64,000 bases of DNA. Origin: Sulfuricurvum sp. (GTDB taxonomy: Bacteria; Campylobacterota; Campylobacteria; Campylobacterales; Sulfurimonadaceae). The stretch is taken from positions 1-64,000 of the forward strand of contig NZ_JAQTNN010000017.1 of assembly GCF_028713855.1 (NCBI RefSeq). Reading direction: 5' to 3'. Of this stretch, positions 59,867 to 64,000 are shown piece by piece. The notes below the pieces were generated by a model. The model had not been told where the DNA came from. It searched no databases and worked only from the letters and a program-made list of their open reading frames with translations. The number at the start of each line of letters is the position of its first letter. Position 1 is the first letter of the stretch. Made by a program: the position numbers and the translations under genes.

Positions 59867-60978
59867 GCTTTCACCTCTTTTTCTGTTGTGAGTGTACTTA
59901 ATTTCTTTTTGGCTTCGCTTAAACTGATCGTATTTGATTCAAGAGCGGTAATAATGGCTTCATAACGCTTATCCCCGCTAAGGGCCAACATCAATATCAG
60001 TTCTTTGGTATTCTTGCTTCTCTCCCAAAATTGTGCCGTTTTTCGGCGTGGGCGACGTTTCCAAAGCACTCTTCCTGCTTCCCCAAAAATGACTCCCAAA
60101 ATAACCAATCCGATGTTGTAGGCGTAGTGTTTAAGCGTTGACATATCGGTCAAATCAGGAGCATCGAGGAGCGATGCAGGGTCATATCCTTCGTTGATCT
60201 CAACCTGAATTGGAGCACTTTGAAGCAGCACAGCTCGATTATGTGCAGTATCAAAGACACTCAGTTTAAACGTTGGGATTACATACGATTTCTCCGCCAC
60301 GAGGGCAAATTCTTGACGAATCTCCCCCTCTACACCATCGCTGGAAGGGGTAAAAAGTTTTTGTGCCGGTTCCGAGAATACCTTTACCCCGCTGATATTA
60401 AGTTCATACGGGATAAATTGTTCGAGATTTCCTGAACCTTTGATGATAACGCTCAAATGGAGCGGTTCGTGAGCGCGTACACTGGTACGATCCACTTGTG
60501 CTTCCATCGTAATATTCCCCGTCAATGCCGCACTGTTTTCTTGCGAACGGATACTTATACCAGGAAGAGCCACCTCTTCTTCGGAGATATCGTCACGGCT
60601 AAGGTTATCACGGCCCAATACTGTATTTTCAACCGCACCGGGTGAGGTATAACGTACGTCTGCCTTCATACGAATCTCTATCACCCCTGCAGTTTTAGGG
60701 GTAATGAGCAGATCGATCGTATCAATCCGTTTTCCCTGTACCACCCTGGTGTTTTGAGAGAGAACCGAAGTGCCGTACTGTGGGGTATCGACGAGTTTCA
60801 ACTTGGTCGAATATTCTGCCGCACTCCCCTCAAAAGTACATGCGTAGCGTATCACACCGCTTTGTCCCACTCGAAGCGATTGCGGAGATTCTAGAACGCT
60901 CCATCGATAGCTCATCCCCCAGAGGGTAGTATGGAATATCACGAACCATACGATTATCCTACCAAGGCTTCGTCTCAT
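59863..60978 (-). CDS. batD: BatD-like exported protein
   Basis: 371 aa from the ATG at 60978 (AAAGGAGTGTGC before it). Signal peptide about 1-22, then beta-rich repeats: a BatD-type domain with VRVGQSGVIRYACTFEGSA and QVDRTSVRAHEPLHLSVIIKGSGNLEQFIPYELNISGVKVF. A C-terminal membrane helix (about 290-308) and cytosolic tail follow. BatD is the large periplasmic partner in Bat (Bacteroides aerotolerance) complexes. It overlaps the preceding BatB gene by 20 bases. Confidence 0.87.
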   Translation of the reverse strand: MRRSLGRIIVWFVIFHTTLWGMSYRWSVLESPQSLRVGQSGVIRYACTFEGSAAEYSTKLKLVDTPQYGTSVLSQNTRVVQGKRIDTIDLLITPKTAGVIEIRMKADVRYTSPGAVENTVLGRDNLSRDDISEEEVALPGISIRSQENSAALTGNITMEAQVDRTSVRAHEPLHLSVIIKGSGNLEQFIPYELNISGVKVFSEPAQKLFTPSSDGVEGEIRQEFALVAEKSYVIPTFKLSVFDTAHNRAVLLQSAPIQVEINEGYDPASLLDAPDLTDMSTLKHYAYNIGLVILGVIFGEAGRVLWKRRPRRKTAQFWERSKNTKELILMLALSGDKRYEAIITALESNTISLSEAKKKLSTLTTEKEVKA

Positions 60979-62485
60979 GCACACTCCTTTGATTAATCAG
61001 TTCATACTGGCGGGAACTGAGTTTCGCCTTCCCTTGCGACATTGAAAAACGGGGATCACTTTGGACCTTTTTTCCCTCGTCTCCGCCGCCACCGGAAGCC
61101 GTGTCGGTTTTCATGTTCGAACCACCTCCCTCTTTGGAGGATTTTTTCTCACCCGTCGGCTTGTTCTCCTCGGCGGAAAAGGTATCTTTTTTCTCTTTAC
61201 GGACATTCAGAGTCTGCTGTTCCTTAACCCCCTCAACAGCACGGAGGTTTTGATCGGCGGCTTTGGTATAACGCAGTGTCAGCGATTTTAAAAATGCTTC
61301 ACGGGCTTCGGCAAACTTTTGCAACCGTATCTGACAATTACCCATATTGTAAAAAGTATTGGCTTTAAAGGAGGCGTTATCGGTACGTATGGAGTGATAA
61401 ATACCCAAAGCATCCGCGTATTTTCCTGCTTTATAAAGAGCATTGGCACGGTTATAACGAGCCCTATCCCCTTCAATATGACGATAAAGCTCCGCCGAAC
61501 GCTCAAAGTGCCCTTGCTGATAATTGCGCTCGGCCAAATACGCATAACCAAAATCGAGCATTCCCCCCTGCGCCGATACCCCGATTAATGCCAAGATAGG
61601 GATAAAGCGAGTGGTAAATTTTCTCCCTATCGTCGTAAATGCCGCGATAAAAGTGATCAATGCCAACACAAGAGGAATATAAAAAAGCTCTTGATAGCGC
61701 ATCACCGAAGATTTGCCGGCAAAATCATTTTGTCGAGCATCATCAATGAGCGAAAGAATTGCCCCCGCATCAGAGCCTCGAATCATTTTCCCCTTATGGA
61801 CGATCTCTTCGATGGCATCGTTACGTGAACTCACGACAATATGCCCCGCATCGTCTTTCAATGATGATCCATCCGCTGTCGGAAGGGTACTTCCGTCATT
61901 GGAAGCGAGCATCACCACACTTACCGCCAAGTTATTTTCACGGACAAAATCAGCCTCTTTGCTGTACGACGTTTCATCTCCTCCATCGGTAAGGAGGATC
62001 ACGTTAGGACGTACCGAATGGGACATTTTTCGCGCCAATTCCAGCGCACTCATCACATCGGTCCCTTTGGTAATGATCTGCGATTCATCGAGGGAACCAA
62101 AAAGGTGTTCGAGAAGCTCCGTATCTTTGGTGAGCGGTGAAAGGACAATGGCACTCGTCGTAAATCCGATCACCCCGAAACGATCCCTCTGATCGGTATG
62201 GACAACCTCATGCAGTATTTTTTTGGCCACTTCCAGACGACTGGGAGCGAGATCCGTTCCCCGCATCGAATACGATAAATCCACTGCCAAGATTACATCC
62301 GATCCCGCCTCTTCGACACTAATCGGCTTCTGCGGCAATACGGGACGGGCAAGCGATACGATTAACAGCGCTATCGAGAAGATTAGCCATCCCTGCTTAT
62401 TCCACCCTTTGCGTCGACCTATCCACAGATAAAGTACAACTGCGACCAATCCACTAAGCCAAAAAGGAGATAAAAATGTCATCAT
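60959..62485 (-). CDS. batB: BatB VWA protein fused to TPR (BatB/BatC)
   Basis: 508 aa from the first of two adjacent ATGs at 62485, after AGGAGAGGGGT. Two N-terminal helices, VWA domain with intact MIDAS Asp69-x-Ser71-x-Ser73 (AVDLSYSM) and LLTDGGDETS, then helices near 285-335, TPR repeats (about 340-430) and a charged, Gly/Ser/Lys-rich tail. Combining BatB and BatC in one chain is common in this type of operon. It is inferred to act as a periplasm-facing scaffold with BatA and BatD. Confidence 0.9.
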   Translation of the reverse strand: MMTFLSPFWLSGLVAVVLYLWIGRRKGWNKQGWLIFSIALLIVSLARPVLPQKPISVEEAGSDVILAVDLSYSMRGTDLAPSRLEVAKKILHEVVHTDQRDRFGVIGFTTSAIVLSPLTKDTELLEHLFGSLDESQIITKGTDVMSALELARKMSHSVRPNVILLTDGGDETSYSKEADFVRENNLAVSVVMLASNDGSTLPTADGSSLKDDAGHIVVSSRNDAIEEIVHKGKMIRGSDAGAILSLIDDARQNDFAGKSSVMRYQELFYIPLVLALITFIAAFTTIGRKFTTRFIPILALIGVSAQGGMLDFGYAYLAERNYQQGHFERSAELYRHIEGDRARYNRANALYKAGKYADALGIYHSIRTDNASFKANTFYNMGNCQIRLQKFAEAREAFLKSLTLRYTKAADQNLRAVEGVKEQQTLNVRKEKKDTFSAEENKPTGEKKSSKEGGGSNMKTDTASGGGGDEGKKVQSDPRFSMSQGKAKLSSRQYELINQRSVHETKPW

Positions 62486-63390
62486 ACCCCTCTCCTGCGC
62501 CACATTAACAGTGCCATAATTGCTAATGACCCTGCGCCGAACCACTGATAATAATGCTCTTCAAAGGTGTGTTGTTTGCTTTTGATCTTCGAGCGTTCCA
62601 ACGTATCGATCTCATCATAAACCGATTGAAGCTCTTTTTGATTGGCTGCCGCAAAAAATTTCCCGTTTCCGTCCTCGGCGAGTTGTTTGAGAAGAGCGTT
62701 ATCAAACTCCCCTTTTTCCCCTATCCCGATGGTGTAAAGCTTGATATGAGCCTGTTGTACCATCCCTACCGCTTCTTTGGGAGAGATAGAACCGCTGTTG
62801 TTTTCCCCATCCGTGAGGAGGATAATCACCTTGCTTTTGGCTTTTGAGTCACGTAATGCCCGAACACTCATCGCAATTCCCTCGCCGATGGCGGTATTTT
62901 GTCCTGCCATACCATGGTTGAGATACCCGATCATCTCAGAAATGATCTCTTTTTCATACGTTACGGGAGTCGCGATAAAAGCGAAATCCCCAAACAGCAC
63001 CACCCCGACATTGTCTTCGATGCGCTTCATCACAAAATCACTGGCGATTTTCTGGACAATTTCAAATCGGCTTGCTCTGGGCTCGTCGCTGCTGAATCCC
63101 GATGCGTTCATCGATCCGCTCCCGTCGATGGAGAGAACGATATCGATCCCGTTACGGTTACGCGGATCCGAATAATCGGTCATTACCGGTGTCGCCAATG
63201 CAGCGACCATCAACGTCACTGCAAGCGCTTTGAGCAACCAATCGAGATTACCCCATTTGCCCGGCGTTCCGAAAAAATGCAGATGTGGAAAATGGCTTGG
63301 GTTAAGAGCAATTTTGCATTTGTAGAGGCAATAAAGCAGTGGAGGAAGGAGTAAAAAAAACCATACAAAATCAAATGACCAAATATTCAT
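62482..63390 (-). CDS. batA: BatA VWA-domain membrane protein
   Basis: 302 aa. N-terminal helices (about 8-24 and 53-70), VWA domain with complete MIDAS Asp89-x-Ser91-x-Ser93 (SIDGSGSM), threonine in GQNTAIG and Asp in LLTDGENNSG, then a C-terminal helix (about 282-298) and RRR tail. The first gene of the eight-gene cluster. No Shine-Dalgarno sequence lies before the ATG (TTTTACAAT), and a -10 box sits only nine bases upstream, so the message may be nearly leaderless. Confidence 0.93.
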   Translation of the reverse strand: MNIWSFDFVWFFLLLPPLLYCLYKCKIALNPSHFPHLHFFGTPGKWGNLDWLLKALAVTLMVAALATPVMTDYSDPRNRNGIDIVLSIDGSGSMNASGFSSDEPRASRFEIVQKIASDFVMKRIEDNVGVVLFGDFAFIATPVTYEKEIISEMIGYLNHGMAGQNTAIGEGIAMSVRALRDSKAKSKVIILLTDGENNSGSISPKEAVGMVQQAHIKLYTIGIGEKGEFDNALLKQLAEDGNGKFFAAANQKELQSVYDEIDTLERSKIKSKQHTFEEHYYQWFGAGSLAIMALLMWRRRGV

Positions 63391-63398
63391 ATTGTAAA

Positions 63399-63404
63399 AT
63401 TATA
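63399..63404 (-). promoter_or_regulatory. -10 box of the Bat/MoxR operon
   Basis: TATAAT in GTAGTATAATTTT on the minus strand, nine bases upstream of the batA ATG. The expected transcription start would be at or within a few bases of the start codon. A clear -35 is lacking (TCGATA at 17 bases). Confidence 0.45.
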
Positions 63405-63601
63405 CTACTTTGATGAAAAATTATCGACCTTTATCACAAATTCATCTACTAATATACACATAAGTTTTTCTTTTAGTGACAAGCCTCGTCTTTAACCTAG
63501 TGCAAATGAAGTCTCATTTAGATAGATACTCCAAATGTTCTCAAGATTTTCTCATGTTGATCCTATAGAATCCCATTATATTTTTATACAAAGGATAAAT
63601 A

Positions 63602-63961
63602 GTGAAACGTATTTTCTCTATCTATTTGACATTTCTTTCCTTGTCTCTTTATGGTGCAATGGGTTCATCGGTCACTATTCCGACACAAGAACATATGAAA
63701 TATACTTTTGGGAATCACAGAAACCATTTAGTAAAAAGTATGCAAGAACAGCAGTATTATCAATCAATGGCACCTATGAATGAAGAGGATATCCGCAAGC
63801 ATCTTTTAGATGAAGGATATGGTGTCCGCGGTGTCAAACTTCGAGACATTGCTTCTGAATTGGTGTATCAAGTCTACGCTACGGATGCCACTGCAAAAGA
63901 TATTAAACTTTATGTCGACCCTGCTAACGGATCGATTTTAAAAATGGAGCCGATACAATGA
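63602..63961 (+). CDS. Small exported PepSY-like protein
   Basis: 119 aa with a GTG start (63602) after AAAGGATAAATA; no ATG precedes the signal peptide MKRIFSIYLTFLSLSLYG. The C-terminal half (about 56-119: MNEEDIRKHLLDEGYGVRGVKLRD ... KLYVDPANGSILKMEPIQ) has the PepSY pattern, in which two strands end in a D-x-x-x-G-x-I motif. PepSY domains are thought to inhibit or bind in the periplasm, often beside sensor kinases or cytochromes. The stop overlaps the next start (ATGA). The 211-base upstream gap shows only A/T-rich promoter-like sequence. Confidence 0.78.
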   Translation: MKRIFSIYLTFLSLSLYGAMGSSVTIPTQEHMKYTFGNHRNHLVKSMQEQQYYQSMAPMNEEDIRKHLLDEGYGVRGVKLRDIASELVYQVYATDATAKDIKLYVDPANGSILKMEPIQ

Positions 63962-64000
63962 AAATGTCATGGGCATATAGTGCTATTTTAATACCGTTTT
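63958..64000 (+). CDS. Start of a gene coupled to the PepSY gene (partial)
   Basis: An ATG overlapping the PepSY stop (ATGA) opens a frame reading MKMSWAYSAILIPF to the window end. The start is hydrophobic, as for a signal peptide or membrane helix. Too short to identify; a cytochrome b561-type, sensor or redox membrane protein would be common next to PepSY genes, but this is guesswork. Confidence 0.45.
   Translation, partial: MKMSWAYSAILIPF

Noticed and set aside
1-64000. tRNA/rRNA genes, CRISPR arrays, insertion sequences, prophage genes, replication origin
   Set aside because: All intergenic gaps were read by eye. None holds a cloverleaf, regularly spaced repeats, or transposase-like frames; most gaps are under 200 bases.

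Overview
The window reads as chromosomal DNA of a sulfur-oxidising member of the Campylobacterota (the former Epsilonproteobacteria). A Sulfuricurvum-like organism is the best guess, because the base composition looks moderate (mid-40s % GC by eye) rather than AT-rich as in Sulfurimonas or Campylobacter. The lineage is supported by gene orders known from Helicobacter and Campylobacter: flhF-flhG-(small membrane gene)-fliA-fliM-fliY, lpxC-tsaB-thrB-ylxR-infB-rbfA-rimP, an aminofutalosine-type deaminase (futalosine menaquinone route) and an HsrA/CosR-type regulator. No tRNA, rRNA, CRISPR array, insertion sequence or prophage was seen, and coding density is very high with many 4-base ATGA/GTGA overlaps.

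Layout. 1-2.1 kb (minus): a zinc-ribbon gene start, a Nif3-like gene, a NYN/LOTUS protein and a TPR protein. 2.2-7.1 kb (plus): ppk, a gamma-carbonic anhydrase, a TRIC-type channel, mtgA and an exported beta-carbonic anhydrase. 7.1-16.2 kb (minus): an MHS-type transporter, mnmA and a LOG-family gene, then the flagellar regulatory/switch cluster fliY-fliM-fliA-x-flhG-flhF with folK and aroQ at its head. 16.3-18.4 kb (plus): a deaminase of menaquinone synthesis and sppA. 18.4-29.6 kb (minus): xseA, ubiE/menG, ribD, rimP, rbfA, infB, ylxR, thrB, tsaB, lpxC, an M23 peptidase and a DHH phosphoesterase.

29.6-44.3 kb (minus) is the metabolic centre. An apparent operon nadC-flhB-(periplasmic cache protein)-response regulator-histidine kinase runs directly into soxXYZAB, followed by a porin, a SoxH-like metallohydrolase, a periplasmic DsrE protein, a double DUF302 protein and a PhnD-PAS-GGDEF diguanylate cyclase. 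The layout suggests that thiosulfate oxidation genes, their outer-membrane entry route and their sensors sit together.

44.3-45.9 kb is a small AT-rich accessory patch between nadC and nadA. It holds a MNT nucleotidyltransferase/HEPN pair and a protein with a transglutaminase-like Cys-His-Asp pattern, and is bordered by a 65-base palindromic element that recurs at 52.5 kb. 45.9-55.8 kb: nadA, plsY, folB, an OmpA lipoprotein, an HsrA/CosR-like regulator with its own kinase, a YfhL-type ferredoxin, a Ppx/GppA phosphatase, bamA and tyrA.

55.8-63.4 kb (minus) is an eight-gene Bat/MoxR cluster: BatA, BatB+TPR, BatD, MoxR, DUF58, a DUF4381-like protein, then a second BatA/BatB-like pair whose metal-binding (MIDAS) motifs have decayed. 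The last gene carries an A7 run after which the -1 frame continues with more protein-like sequence. The window ends with a small PepSY-like exported protein and the first codons of a coupled downstream gene.
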